This document shows positions 43,901 to 56,427 of a stretch of DNA of 64,000 nt, one piece after another. Numbering within the stretch: position 1 is the stretch's first letter; the number at the start of each line of letters is the position of its first letter. The position numbers and the translations under genes were made by a program. The notes under the pieces are model-generated. The model saw only the letters and a program-made list of their open reading frames with translations, was not told where the DNA came from and did not search any database. The stretch comes from Mesodorylaimus sp. YZB2_4 (lineage: Eukaryota; Nematoda; Enoplea; Dorylaimida; Dorylaimidae): positions 310,001-374,000 of the forward strand of contig JASANH010001028.1 of assembly GCA_030248295.1 (NCBI GenBank). Direction: 5' to 3'.

Positions 43901-46260
43901 TGAGCACGAAAAATGTCTCTCCATTTTTGGATGACATGATTTCATTCACAGTACATTCAGTTTCCACTGCTAGGGCCAAGGTATAAGAATATTTCCTATC
44001 CACCTCCTTTCTACAAATGGCTTCCCAGGGTAGTCTTAAGTACGTATTTGCCCTGTCACTGGCAGTCCCACCACTATCACGCCTTGTCATGAGGTTTTCG
44101 ATGAGGACAAGTGTGATCCTCTGCTCTCCGAGTCAATATCATGTATGGGTGTGCGCACTGATTTTAGGAGTAAATCTAGCCCCTCAGTTGAACTTCATTC
44201 TTGCACTTTGCTCACTTGTGTCCCCTCACTTATAACCCCAGATTGGCCCTTATCTTTTATCCCTCTCGCATATCTTATGCCATATCTTTTCTATTTCCTG
44301 CAGGGCCGATTTGTGAAATGGGCAACTGTACGTCTGGGTATATATTTTTGAATAGCCCGTTCTGATCCTGTTACTATAATTTTTTGTTATCCCTTATCAT
44401 TTGTATTGTTACCAATGACATTGGCCTAATTATTAGGACTTACGCAGTCTGCAGGTCTGATGGGTAATTTCGTTGAGGAAAATTACACTCTAGACCAGAT
44501 CAAAATCCTGTACGGGCCCCACACTTTATGCCCAATTTGCTTGTAACCCCTTACTTGCAAAGCCCTGAGTAGGACTGGCTCTATTCGAAATCCTGAGGCT
44601 CGAGGGTAGCAGCTTACCTCGAGAATGGTTAAGTGCGTAACTTATTCCCCCAGTAAGCTTACATTTCAGCCATGCACGGGAGCCCTGTGGCCCTTTTTCC
44701 ATTCAAACCTCCCCCTCATTCATCTCCTTCGCGCATCATCACCCCTTTTTCCTGCAGCTTGCCCTTTCCATCATCTGCGCTCATGCATCTGCAATCGCAA
44801 GCGCCCAGAAGTCGTATAATAGAAAGAGGCAATTTCTGAACAAGTTTGACATTTTCGAATGAAAATGATAATGATCTTGCATTTTATGACGCGCACAACG
44901 CCCACTAACCAACCCGCAAGTGACACCTTTTGCGCACCAAGTATACATATTTCACACCCATTCATTTGGCGTGCTTAGCTAATTTGCAGACTTTTTCGTG
45001 TCGAAATGTCTACATCGTCTCGTCTTAAGCCCCTTCTAAATGGCATCGATATAAGCATTGTGCAAGTTTCAAGTTCACCCGTTTCTTTTCGCTTTTTTGC
45101 TTCCCTTGATCAGCTGAAGGTCCCAAAAGTATTTTTCAGCGTTTTATTTGCACGCGCGCATTGAAATTGTTTTTTTTGTCGACGCTATTTTCGTGCATTT
45201 GATCATTTCTACTCTGCCAACTCCGATTTTAATTTTTCTATCCAATGTTAAATTGTTGCAGTTATCTTTACTAGGTTTTTCTTTCGCTGAGTATTCGTGG
45301 TTATTATTGATTTAATGTTCAATAAGCATAGGCTTTTAATCTCACAACTTGAATTGTGATGCTGTGAGGATATTTAACACGCTAGGCAATCATAATTGGA
45401 CACTGGAACCCTGTTGGTGTCCCTGGAGAACGCATTCTTTGCGTGTTTATTCGACAGGAAAACCTTGACGTGTTCTTGATATTTTCGAACTAAGCCAATC
45501 AAATCACCTCAAATAAAATGATGATGACCGCAATCGAGCCAACTAGTTTACTTTATTGAAAAGTATCGCGCGTTCGTTGACAAGGACGGCCCTACGGGCG
45601 GTCTAGTACCGCCTGCTCCCGGCGATTCGTCTCATTGGTCGAGTAGGCGTGGTGGGTTGAAGAATGTGCTCCCACGGCTAAGTTGGCACCCGGCGGGTTG
45701 AAATTCTAATAACTTTCTTCCATATATAGGCTGGTGAGTGCACCACGCTTTGATAGAATCTGGTTGCGACCATGCTGGTTCAGGGTCTCCAATAGAATTT
45801 AAGTATGGAGCCTGGTCGATTTGACATGAACACTGCACTAACATCCCTCGGGTTGGGTGGGCGCTGTGTGCCGTTTTGGTCTCGGGCTGGCAGAGTGTCT
45901 CGACGAGATGTGCTCCTCTCTTCCGTGTCCGTTTTCATTACCGGTTTCGTGAAAAGAAAGATCTAAAATGGGATAAACCTCCCGCTGACCCAATGTGGGT
46001 GTTCACAGTCTTCTTGGCACTGATCCGCTAATATCGCGGATGCGAGAGTGGCGTTTTTCACATAGCGATAAAATCAACTTGGCTTTTTTAAACTGTTTGG
46101 TTTTAGGCTGGCAAATTTTGAACACAAAACCAATTCCTCACAAAACAAGCGACACTTCGCTCCTGAAAATTTGGCTCCCCGCCTGATTCTCGTCAAATAA
46201 AGTTGGTGTCACAAGACCCGAATAAAGCCGATTGTTCTATTCGATATTATTTCAATCGAG
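40930..46260. other. Long intergenic region, no gene recognised
   Basis: Over 5 kb of short frames on both strands with no conserved motif, no plausible exon chain and no clear transposon end. Hydrophobic frames near 44.0-44.3 kb and 42.5 kb lack donor or start support. Confidence 0.4.
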
Positions 46261-47511
46261 ATGTTTGAAAATCTGAGCTTGAGCGAGTTAATGACGATGG
46301 AAGCGAAGGATGCAGTGGTGATGGCGAGGGGCAATAATAATATTGGTCAATGTTTTCTACCATCTCCTCACTCATTTAATAATTCAACCCCCGAATCGAC
46401 CACGTTCACAGTTTTGGAAAGGCGACTAGCGGGATCGAGTTTATTATTATTGTGCTCAGTTTTACAATCTTTATATTATTTAACATTTTTCGTACTTTGC
46501 AAATGGCGTCTCTGGTATAGACACACATTTTTCTTGTGGCTCATCAGTTTAAGTCTGAGCAATTGCAGTAATCTGATAATGTATTCGTTCGGGTTCGCAT
46601 TGACCATACTGAAATTCCCCAATTGCGTCACAATCTGGAACGTATGGGCCGGGCACGTGTATAATTTCTTTTTCGCCGTTAGCTACGCCCATTTTCCGGC
46701 CATGGCATTTATACGCTTATTAGCTGTATGGAAACCAACTCACACGCAAGAGTGGTGTTCGTTGAGACGTACGATAGCTATGATAGCCGGATTATGGTTA
46801 TCGAATGCCGTACACGTTTTCGTTCTTTTACAATTTCGAGAAAACTGGTTTTATTTTAATCCAGTCACCATCGGTTGGGATGCTAATGATGCTGTTGGTT
46901 TTGGTCGATTCTTCACCTGGTATTGGTTAGTCTACGAGGTCATTTGCGTCGGCATGTCATTGCCGTCCTATAGCATATGCTACATGAAAATACGCGTTAT
47001 GCAACAAGAACGAGCTACGAAATTTGGTCGAAGCGGTGGGCGCGCAGCGAGTACGCCTGCAATTCCTCGTCAACAACTGCAAAACGCCCAACAGATCATA
47101 AACAATAATAATAATAGCAATAGCACAAACAGCAATTGTGCACGTATGCTTGACCATTACAGTCAAGAACAAGAAGGACAACGAAACGAGGTCCAGTCGT
47201 CTCAAATCCTAACAAAACGAGTTGATCCACCAGCATCGATTAGAAAAGCCGAACGATTGCGGACGGCCGAGAAGAATCTGCTACTGATTGGGTTCGCCCT
47301 GAGTGCCATCATGGCCGTGGATATCGTGCTGTGGCGTACGAGTATACTGATATTTAATGGCACGAAATACGCTGCCTTGATGGTGACGATGGTGGAAATT
47401 GTCATGTACGGCGTTGATGCCGTTATTATTTTGACATTGAGCAAAGAAGTCAGGACCAAAGTGCGGAAACTATGGGCCTCTGCTTCCTATAGTGCTACCA
47501 CGTCTCTCTAA
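46261..47511 (+). CDS. Divergent rhodopsin-like 7TM receptor, single exon
   Basis: The protein is 416 residues with no intron. Seven hydrophobic segments are visible: about 60-82, 88-116, 127-155, 168-190, 215-245, 338-364 and 369-390. The N-terminus has Asn-glycosylation candidates (NNST). TM3 ends in AFIRLLAVWKP where class A receptors have DRY; TM7 lacks NPxxY (EIVMYGVDAVIILTLSKEVR), so the receptor is unusual. The third intracellular loop is long (about 80 residues) and Gln/Asn-rich, encoded by an AAT/AAC run. The C-terminal tail after TM7 is short. A poly(A) signal AATAAA lies at 47624, about 110 bp past the stop. It acts presumably at the plasma membrane; the ligand is unknown (chemosensory or peptide are both possible). 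Confidence 0.8.
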   Translation: MFENLSLSELMTMEAKDAVVMARGNNNIGQCFLPSPHSFNNSTPESTTFTVLERRLAGSSLLLLCSVLQSLYYLTFFVLCKWRLWYRHTFFLWLISLSLSNCSNLIMYSFGFALTILKFPNCVTIWNVWAGHVYNFFFAVSYAHFPAMAFIRLLAVWKPTHTQEWCSLRRTIAMIAGLWLSNAVHVFVLLQFRENWFYFNPVTIGWDANDAVGFGRFFTWYWLVYEVICVGMSLPSYSICYMKIRVMQQERATKFGRSGGRAASTPAIPRQQLQNAQQIINNNNNSNSTNSNCARMLDHYSQEQEGQRNEVQSSQILTKRVDPPASIRKAERLRTAEKNLLLIGFALSAIMAVDIVLWRTSILIFNGTKYAALMVTMVEIVMYGVDAVIILTLSKEVRTKVRKLWASASYSATTSL

Positions 47512-47644
47512 CATTCCTATCCATTTGCTCGTGATTAGCCCGTTTCCCCTCACCCATTCGTCGCGTAATTGTGGGTGGGGTCGTATCGTGACTAACTTGT
47601 GGAAAAATTACATACGTGATGTCAATAAATGAAAAATTAGGTGG

Positions 47645-50250
47645 ATTCTGAGATGAGCGAGTGGGCGGGGTGTGAGGCAGATGTCTTAATCTGTATACTT
47701 ACACTTGTAAAATATCTATAAGCTTTTATGTCAGACCTGTGCGTATGGCTGTTTATATCGAAGGCAATGATTGATTTTTTCATGATTTTGATCATTTTCA
47801 TAATGCATACGCGCAAATCGAAAACCTCACGATCAGAAAAAAGTGGCAGACGCCTTGATTTAAATGACACGACTTCTCCTACATAGTGCCCGTGTAAAAA
47901 ACGCAATGAATAGAGGATGCAGTCACAAGAACGTATTTTGCGAAAAGAAACGTACTTTTTTGAGTTTATGTTTTTGGACCACTGACCTATGCAGGCGCAT
48001 GCATTTGAGCGCGAAGCTCCAATGAACTTGGCAGACCAGGAAGAAGGCTTTCCTGACGAGTGCCTCCTTCATGTCAGGGGAATGTCTAAATTGATGACCC
48101 TCCAACAGGAAACGGCGCCTGATAAAATCGTGCTGATTTGAACGCGCAAGTTGTTTAAACCAACTTCCTTATGCTTTTAGTTCTTGAAATATACGAATAG
48201 CATGACAAATGAAGGTAAAGTTTCAAAACATAAATCCTGAACGACTTTATTTGATCCCCTATCAACAAGTTGTGCACAAAATTATAAGGTAGCTAAACTG
48301 TGACCAAGGCCCGATTCTGTAGCGTCAATAAAGTACGCTACCTATCTATCTCGGTTGTTTGTTTTGCAGTTTGTATAACGTGTGGAAATTAGTGGGTAGA
48401 GTCGGCAGTGGATCAAATAAGAAGCTTCATGGAGCTGATAATCCGCTATACAAATAAATGAGAACGGTTTTCTCAGCGTAACACTTTGCAGAGGTGCACA
48501 GCGCAGCTTTTGTGTGCACAGTATGAATCACACGATAGTGGATTGTGCAGGAGACTCCAAATCGAATATTAGCACTCAGTTTCTTCCTTTCACCGCGTAG
48601 GTCATATTTCCTTCTTGTTACGTTACTCGCCAAGATAACCAACCGAGTAACATAAATTTCAGACGATAACTAGGTTACACCCACGAGGTTCATTCAATGT
48701 GAATTGCTCAGAAATCCATTTCCTGCTTTGGCTGGCAAGCCACCTGCTACACATTTGGATTATTCCTTCGAGATCCCATCATGATGACGCTATCACTGCT
48801 GTTGAACCTCGTCGTAAGCTTGGGTCGTCTCACCAGCTAGAGTTTGAATGAAGTTTTTTGAAAAGCGCGCATCTGGGTTCAAGCTTGAGCACAATTATCT
48901 AGCGCAATTATCAGGCACAATTATAAAGAGGCCGATAAACATGCGAGTATCAAGTTTATGCTAACAGGGTATTTCGCTGAAACTATGCCCCATTTGGGTC
49001 TCTCATAGTATCGAAATTTCGCACACTGCTAACACTAAATGTCTTTCAAAATGGCGTCTGCCCAAGGGTATATTACCAGGATTATATGGTGCATCAATAT
49101 TTTCCTTACATGTCCAGTATTCACATGAACTACAGTAACAGACTTGGCAAGGCGCTGCACACTCGTCAAAATAGGAGTTCATTTAATATGGCCTGTGGAA
49201 AACTCGAGCGGCGCGTGCGTGAAAACTTTTTGGTGTTATACATATATTGGCGCAGTAAATGGTAAATGCTTTTCTTACAGCGGAACAAACTACAATATTG
49301 CGATCTACAATCGAGTCTATGTATTCTTGAATAGTGAACAGACACGTTCTAAAAAAAACCTGTTGACCAAAAAACCTTCGAATGCAGAACGGTGAGATTG
49401 CTTTATTTCAAACCCGATTTTGATTTCCAGTGTGACTTTGAAGTAAGAGCAAAAAACCTATAATTAGATTCTTGAGCCACGGTACTGTACTGAATATGTA
49501 TCAGGAAGAACCTTCTGATAGAGACAAAATCGAAAGAAAATGTATTTTTTGCGATCAAAACAAGTACTCCTGCTTAAAGGAATGCAGTCAACCACAGATG
49601 CGATCACAGCTATAACCTTGATCCCTCAAGCAGTCGTGAAAAGAATGATCGAATCAAAAAGCGAGCAGCTGCCACGCAAGGTGCGGCGACTCCCAAGTCA
49701 CGGTTGGATCGGATAGGATCGGATCCAAAAAATAAACCATCCAAAAATTCAGATTGGATAATCTGATCTGAACAATCTGATCTGGCATTCTAAGCAGATG
49801 GTGATTGCAATGATTTTGCTGGCAAATTAGAAACTATTCACAATCTTTCTCCAACCACTCTAGCGTGATGAATGAGATGTGTGTAATACGCGCATGGATG
49901 CCTTCATTTTCTCCTCATAATTGGAGTCACAAGTCATCTAATTATATTTGAGTCCAGAGAAAACATGAATGACTCATATTTTGCAAATACTTTAGGGGCA
50001 GACGGCAGCAATATTAGTGAGGAGCGGAAACGTACTGGGAATATCCGCTTTCAGAAAAAAACAATTGAAGTTATGGTTACAGTCATATGAGCAGCTTAGA
50101 TCTTTTTTACTTTTCTTTATCAGCTTGGAGGGCATGCTGAAAGTTTTCAGTAGTGGCATGATACTGTAGATCTTTGTGAGATGCATATTTCTTCGTCGCA
50201 GTATGGGGTCACGTCTCAATATTACACTCGTAAATTATCAAGGCCTTCCG
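47645..50250. other. Intergenic, no gene recognised
   Basis: No coding signal. Near 49,705-49,790 a small A/T-rich palindromic patch with GGATCGGATAGGATCGGATC and GATTGGATAATCTGATCTG repeats might be a short MITE, but ends could not be fixed. Confidence 0.4.
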
Positions 50251-50281
50251 TATTCTTTTTCTGGAGCTGCAGCTGCTAAAA

Positions 50282-50945
50282 TTGACCCCAGCCAGAGTTC
50301 TGAGGCAGCTCGACGATGCTTCCTTGGGGCAAAGAATTTTGAGTGATGAGCTTTATGATTTCTCAATCGGCTTGTCATTTAGCGAGAGAAATGAGAATTT
50401 GGTGGAAGCTTTTATAGATCTGGCTCCCTGTCTTGCCACAATCGAAAACTGGTTTCGGGGGTTTCAACGCGGGCGAGAAAAATTTGAAGATGAGCCAAAA
50501 TCTGGTCGCCCTGTCGAGATGCTCACCCGCGAAACATTCGCAGCATACCGCCACTCATTAATGCCAATCGAAACATCACCACATATGAATAATTAGAAGA
50601 GATGTTGCATATTGGATCATCGGCAGTACAATTGATTTTGCACGAGCCTCTCGGCGCATGGGCTCTTGTTAGTCCTGTGCAAACTCCCCATCTCCTAACC
50701 GATGAGCAAAAAGAGGTGCCAGTGAATTGTCACTTTATGATGAAAATATTCGCAAATGGTTGGTCAAAGCTGATTAATAACATCGTCACTGGGGATGAGG
50801 CAAGGATCTATAGTTACGGTCCCGAGACGAAACAGTAACCGACAGTTTGCGTCTTTAATAGCGAGCCCTTTCCGACGAGAGTGACCAGAGCCAGAAGCAC
50901 GGGGGGAAAAATGGTTGCTCCGTCTCGGTGGTGTTAGTGTTCTTA
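50282..50945 (+). pseudogene. Decayed mariner-family transposase
   Basis: The first frame (50282-50596) holds a helix-turn-helix end typical of mariner, NWFRGFQRGREKFEDEPKSG. Further on, in another frame, comes VTGDEARIYSYGPETKQ, the mariner VTGDE..Y..E.K catalytic neighbourhood, then RARSTGGKMVA, matching the K-x-R-S-x-G-x-M-V phrase after the catalytic core. Several stops and at least one frame change separate these, so it is a remnant. Terminal inverted repeats were not located. Confidence 0.8.
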
Positions 50946-50949
50946 AACG

Positions 50950-51100
50950 TTAATGCTAATAACGATGTTTAACGCGTTAGCGACATCTATTCAGCCACCT
51001 ATATTAACGGTAACGGTAACGATATCTATTCTAGATAACGCGTTATAAGGGTAACGGTATCTTCTCCATGCCGAATAACGCGTTATTTAAACCTTCGCAA
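50950..51100 (+). repeat. AACGCGTTA / GGTAACG-rich patch
   Basis: AACGCGTTA-type palindromes occur near 50,970, 51,037 and 51,067-51,080, with AACGGTAACGGTAACG between. Such runs are common in the ends of hAT-like miniature elements. Boundaries are not resolved. Confidence 0.35.
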
Positions 51101-53082
51101 CAAGCTTATGTCGCGAATCGGTAGCCGTTGACGGACGCGTGCCTTGTTGGCGGCGTATGCGTTAGGACACTAGCGTTTATATGAATAGAATTCTTTCGAA
51201 CCGACCGTACACTATGACAGTAAAGCGAAAAGCCCCGTTCTTACGTCCTAACATGATAACCGGCTTAGCGGGTGTAAAGTGTCATCTATCGTCCTTCTTT
51301 ACATCATTCGCGGTTGCTCTCCAATCCGCGACAGCGTACGATTAGATTAACGCACAGTACCGAGCGCTGCATTGAATTCACCAAGTGAGGATTGTTCCTT
51401 TACCCTCTTCTCCATCGAAACCATCTGCAGGTCTGCATTATCGAAAGTATCTAGCCGGAATTACAACGCACAAGCAGAAGGCTGTATTCTTGAAAACCTC
51501 AGCAATGATTTTGCGGGGACCACTCAAAAGCTTCCTTTTGGTGTGAGACTTACTTGGGGCTTAGGGTTATAGCTTCTAACGTTAGATGTGCATCAGCCAG
51601 CAAGTTTCCTTGACCGTTTTGCTCTCGCTACTCGCCAAACACCAAGAATGTATAGGCAGTCATTCATCGAGCGCTGTGCACTTAGGAACAATTTGTCGCA
51701 AGTTTAGATTTCACAAAGACTTTCTGGATTTGCGCGATCATCTCCCACGTAGATTTGAACAGGGAAACCCATGGGAGTCACGCTTTACTAGTCGAGTTGC
51801 AAGTTGCAGTCAATGTCATTTGCTCATCGCTTATAGCTTTGTAAGAACCCAGCAGAACATCTTAAAATTCTGTAATTGATAAATCCAATCGAAAATGAGT
51901 GGTCACTTAATTGATCCTGCTCGAAAACGGACAAATTTTTTGATCACTATCTGCTGCAATAATGCAGAAGCAATCGACATAGACTTCCCCCACGGGTCTA
52001 GCCCCACGACATAAAGGTGCCCTATGTAACTACAGCTGGCGACAGCAGCAGGAAATACTCTAAGCAAGTACGTCGTCAGATTTTTCAGTCATCGTCACCA
52101 GACGCGCATTCGCTTGTTTGTATCTGATGAATTCAGCCGCGAGGGGTCTGATCACCTCGACCATGCTGCGTCCATATCGCCAAGGGGTGAAAAATTTGTT
52201 CACTTGCGCTTATTTCAAAAAACCAAGCTCTGTAACCCCGGCAGATCTAAAAGTTATCGCTGGTCCTGCGAATTGATCGAGTGGGAAGGGGTCCAGTGGA
52301 CAGCTGCTAGCACCACCTGCTCTCGTGGATCGTTTTACGAAACCGCAACCTGTTGGCTAGGATGCCATAACAGGCACTGCTGCAAAAGCAGCTGCACAGC
52401 GTACCGTGAATACTGTGAGATATTCTCCCTTTTCAGCTGCTTCGCTGCTGTAGTCTTGCCACGAAAAAACCGTTCGACGCACAGGCTTGTTTCCGAACCG
52501 AACCCTCATTCTCTCGAGACGATGGTTACGACGCATGAGTGTCAGGAAACGTTGGCTGGTCAGTCGTCTCCCTATTGGTCAGGGTCCAAACCGAACTCTT
52601 GTCCAATCTTTGATTTCAAAAGAAAAAATTATATCCACTTGCGCTCTTTTTACTAATGATTTACTCGTGTATTTTACCTGTGACTGCGCACGTAGACCTC
52701 CAGTCCTGGCTTGCTGACTTTTGATAGTGTTTATTACATTTGCGTGGTAGTTGGCTTTCTAAAAATCACGAACTCCTGCTCCTATCTTCTACAGCGGCAT
52801 ACGTGGGCAAAATTTAGGAAAAAACCCCCAAAAAAGTGCACAAAAACAATCAGTTAAAATTAAAACATGAATCGTGCAAAAGGAATAACTATCTTCTAGC
52901 ACAGGCATCGTACAGTTGCAACTTGATGCTGCAAACAGTCGGACCAACTAATCGTAAAATGCTAAGAAACAATTGGGTTTTTTGTGGTAATTGTAAATGG
53001 CAGGGAGTGCCTTGTATTTTGGCACATACTGTTTATGTTCTCCTGGTCAGGCTGCGGCTGCAACAAAAGCGACACTAGAAAA
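51101..53082. other. Intergenic, no gene supported
   Basis: A 180-codon frame at 52,114-52,656 is Ser/Cys-rich but has no recognisable domain, start context or flanking exon support. Otherwise only short frames. Confidence 0.35.
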
Positions 53083-53323
53083 ATGACTGAACGTGAAAAT
53101 ACGCCAATCCAGCTCGTTTCAAGTTCATTTTTAGCTTATTTCTGCATTGTCATCTTTGCTATCTTCCTGCGCGTGATCACGGGCAAAACTACTCTTTTTC
53201 ATCGTAAGTATTCCGATAACAGAAAACGCAAATGCTTCAGGACATCGAAAATGTCTGCTTCTAACTGCAGGATGGCCACGCGACGCCAGCTGTTGTGGAG
53301 AGTACGCAGAAGACGAAACTTGA
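53083..53323 (+). CDS. Candidate small one-pass membrane protein, two exons
   Basis: ATG at 53083 in GAAAAATGACTG. Exon 1 ends at 53203 (CATC|GTAAGT, a perfect donor) and exon 2 starts at 53271 after CTAACTGCAG, ending at TGA 53321-53323. The result is 57 residues. Residues 12-33 form one clear membrane segment (SSSFLAYFCIVIFAIFLRVI). The short C-terminus is WPRDASCCGEYAEDET-like, with a Cys pair. The intron is 67 bp, in the usual range here. No family recognised. It lies 415 bp upstream of the coiled-coil gene on the same strand. Support is splice consensus plus a hydrophobic helix only. Confidence 0.35.
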
Positions 53324-53738
53324 ACGCGCCTAGTGGCTGGCTTCTGTTCGCTTTAGCATCTCTCGTTTAGCTCAGCAATTCACCAGTTTCGTTCTTGTTT
53401 GCTCGAAACGAAAACTTCCACCGTTCGCAGATATTTCCACGCGAGTCCATCAAACGCACCCAGGCGAAGAGGCTGGACGAAAATGCCTAGTAGTGCGAGG
53501 GAGGGAGGAGGGGAGTAGGGGAGCGTGTTTTCAGGTGAAAGTTTTATGCTCGTGGCACAATGGCTGGCTGTGTAATGAGTTTGTGACACATTGACGGACT
53601 GGCACAATATGCTTCTAGTTAGTCACTAGGATCGCGAGGCTGCAGATTAGGCGAATTATTCCTCTTTGAACCAACCAAAGGTGCTGGTTTTCGTAAAGGG
53701 AACTGGTGCATTCGCCATTGATACGTCTAGCAGTGACA

Positions 53739-55841
53739 ATGTCGTCGGCCGAAGAAGTATGTTGGCGAAATATGTAATTCTTGCAGAATGACATCGAGTA
53801 ATCTCGAGTGACAACATGAAATTGGTATCCCATATTTTCAGAAGCCACCCACTCAACCGCAGCAAGATCAAATTAATGCCGCTTCGGAGACTGCGCCAGC
53901 TGCAACCACACCAGCTCCAGTCGCCGCCGCGGCAACATCGACTCCAGAAAGTGCTACTGTTCAGTCCTTGCATCACCATCTTTACAGAGCAAGTATGTAT
54001 CAAGTAACAAACGACTGTCTAACACTCTATTTCGTGGAATGATATTTTGCAGAAGCATTAAGCGAACGTTTACTGGCCGTCATGGCGCAAAGGGAGGAAA
54101 GACTGGCCGAAATAAAACGACGAGTTAGCGCCTTGGAGCAAACTGGAGGGGAAAGTATACAACCGTTGATCGAAGCCGAAGCCAACATGAGGGATGCTCA
54201 CACCCGCATGAAGGCTGTCTTGGCTGATTTAGGTAAAAACTTTTTAATGAAATGTCTGCATGTCACCTTCACTTCAGGAACATTATAGTGTAGTAGAAAT
54301 AACCGTTTTTTAGTCTGTGTTTTCTGCAGACGTTGAGGCCGACATCGAAAACAGCATTTTACAGGAGTAACTTGATCACACTAGGTTTTCACCGCTCCAG
54401 AACTTTAGGGTGTTTTTGATATTCACTGCCAACAGAAAGCTACAAACTCAAAAAATAGGGTACACGAGTGGTTTTGTTTCTGTAGTTTAGTTTTAGAAAA
54501 GTCTGGTCATTGATAAATGCTTGGGTTTGTTTTGTTTTTGACTTCAATCAGGTGGGTTGAGAAAATTTCATTGTGAATGCCTTCACTGTCTGACACTGTA
54601 GCTATCTTCATTCATGACCCCGGCAGCACTGTTTGATAAATTTGAATCCTGCCATGCGGTCTAGAACGTACGTTTACTGTATTGTTGTGACCAATAGAAC
54701 CAGACTTACAATTTTATCAGCAGATTGAATACTTCCGTTGTCAGAATTTCTTTGCTGTGGTCGTGTCAGTTTATGAGTCCCTGGCTGGGTTTGTTTGGCT
54801 GATCGTGAGAGTCTGGCGCGAATTCAAAGCCAAGAGTCTTTCACGCACAGTGTGTTCTAGGTATGTTGTCATGATATTTGGCGCAATTCTTTTCCATTAT
54901 GGCGCCCAACGCCGAGGCGATTGAGTGAGGATAGTCACTGGAACTTTAGATACGGTGTGCGGAGTAGGTTGATGTTTGCTATTAGGAACCCTGTCTATGG
55001 ATCTAATTTCTCGCTTTTCATTCCCACGATACCAATAACAGCCTTTTTGCGTGCGAAACACGCATAATCAAACCAGAAAATATCGAAATGTAGTTCGACA
55101 TAGAGGAAGCTAGCTAACATGCTAAAAATGAGGACGTGTGGTACAAATCATAAATCCGCTTGTTTTAGGGAAAGAACTCGAAACCGCTGGTGTAACGGAG
55201 ATTCCTCCTGAAAGCACACAATTAAGCGATATTCCCAGCCATGCTGGTCAAGGTGACGAAGTTGGTAAGCGAATTTTGAAAAATGACTCCGCATTACGTA
55301 GGAACAGGATATGAATTTATATTTGTCCTCCACTGTGAACTGCCTATTTCGCACACCCAGTTTTGTTGACGGGCGGCGGGACAGGGCGCAATCGTTGTCA
55401 TCACTAAACCTGCACAATGACTACAACTATGACACCACTATGGCCAAGTGGCAGTGAATGACGTCCGCACTCCTTCGTTCCGCATAATCCTTGAGGAAGA
55501 CACAAATTTGCTACCATGCGATAAAAGAAGCATCAATACAAACCTGTTACGGCTAACAATACTGCACAGTAAGTTCTTTTTCAGCCTTCTTGTACAAACA
55601 TCTTCTACTTGCTTTGGGAGAATGGAAAGCCGCTCAGCAACGATTGGCCGCTGAACGTGCCGAATCGTTGGCCAAGCAGGTGCAAAATCTACGAGACCAG
55701 GTGGCTCGTGAGCACGCTGAAACGGCGCGGATACGTCGCCGGAAAGAGGAGTTGGAACGACTGCGAGTGGAGAAACAAGAAGAACTAGAAGCCATAAAAC
55801 GAGAGCCTGGACCCGATGCTGGTGCTAATGATGGACAATAA
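53739..55841 (+). CDS. Coiled-coil protein of unknown function, five exons
   Basis: Exons 53739-53756, 53842-53992, 54053-54232, 55169-55264 and 55585-55841 join in phase at GT..AG sites and give 233 residues. The start MSSAEE is a six-codon first exon with donor GAA|GTATGT. Residues 7-45 are Ala/Pro/Thr-rich. A first predicted coiled coil covers about 55-115 (ALSERLLAVMAQREERLAEI; a polar linker ELETAGVTEIPPEST follows). A second, highly charged helix runs from about 150 to 220 (WKAAQQRLAAERAESLAKQV; ARIRRRKEELERLRVEKQEE). The tail is acidic/Gly (GPDAGANDGQ). There is no signal peptide or membrane segment, so it is probably an intracellular scaffold or complex subunit. I cannot name the family. 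The 936-bp third intron is unusually long for this window. Confidence 0.7.
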
Positions 55842-56412
55842 GAAAACGAATATTTTTTTTGGAAAAAAATGTGTGATTGCACAATGGCCACATATTCTAG
55901 TGTGGCTTATGTATTTTATGAGTGAAACCCTTTTGATATTTTTCTAATCTTTCTTGTTTCACAGTTTTAAATAATTAAAAATTTTAACGGCAAACGATGA
56001 TTGTTTATCCGTGATCACTTTGAATAAGAACCCAAAAATCACCTCATACAGTCTCGTGGTACCTGAATTTTATCTTTTAACCCATTCACTGCAGCAATGC
56101 TGACGATCTGAATTTTTTTAAACTTTTTGAACATGTTGAAAACTTGTTGCGAATAAAACCCTCGTGATTATTAGTAACGAAGATCTTATTAACACTACTG
56201 TACATCACTCCCAACCACACCCAGGTCCCGGCGAAGTCACTTTGTGTCTGGGATGGGTAAAAAAATCGAAACGTTTCCGCTGTGAAGATCGCCGCTTAGC
56301 ATTGAGCATGTAGCGCTTCCCCGCAGCTGTACGCGCCATTTCAAATTAGACCTAAAAATGTTTACTGTATGTATACAAACTACGTAGCACTAGCACAAAA
56401 AACTTTGACATC
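55842..56412. other. 3' flank of the coiled-coil gene
   Basis: A/T-rich sequence with an AATAAA near 56,152 that could serve as poly(A) signal. No other feature seen. Confidence 0.4.
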
Positions 56413-56427
56413 ATACTTGGAAACAAA

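Noticed and set aside
52114-52656. 180-codon Ser/Cys-rich plus-strand frame
   Set aside because: No recognisable domain, no supporting splice sites or start context; length alone is not enough.
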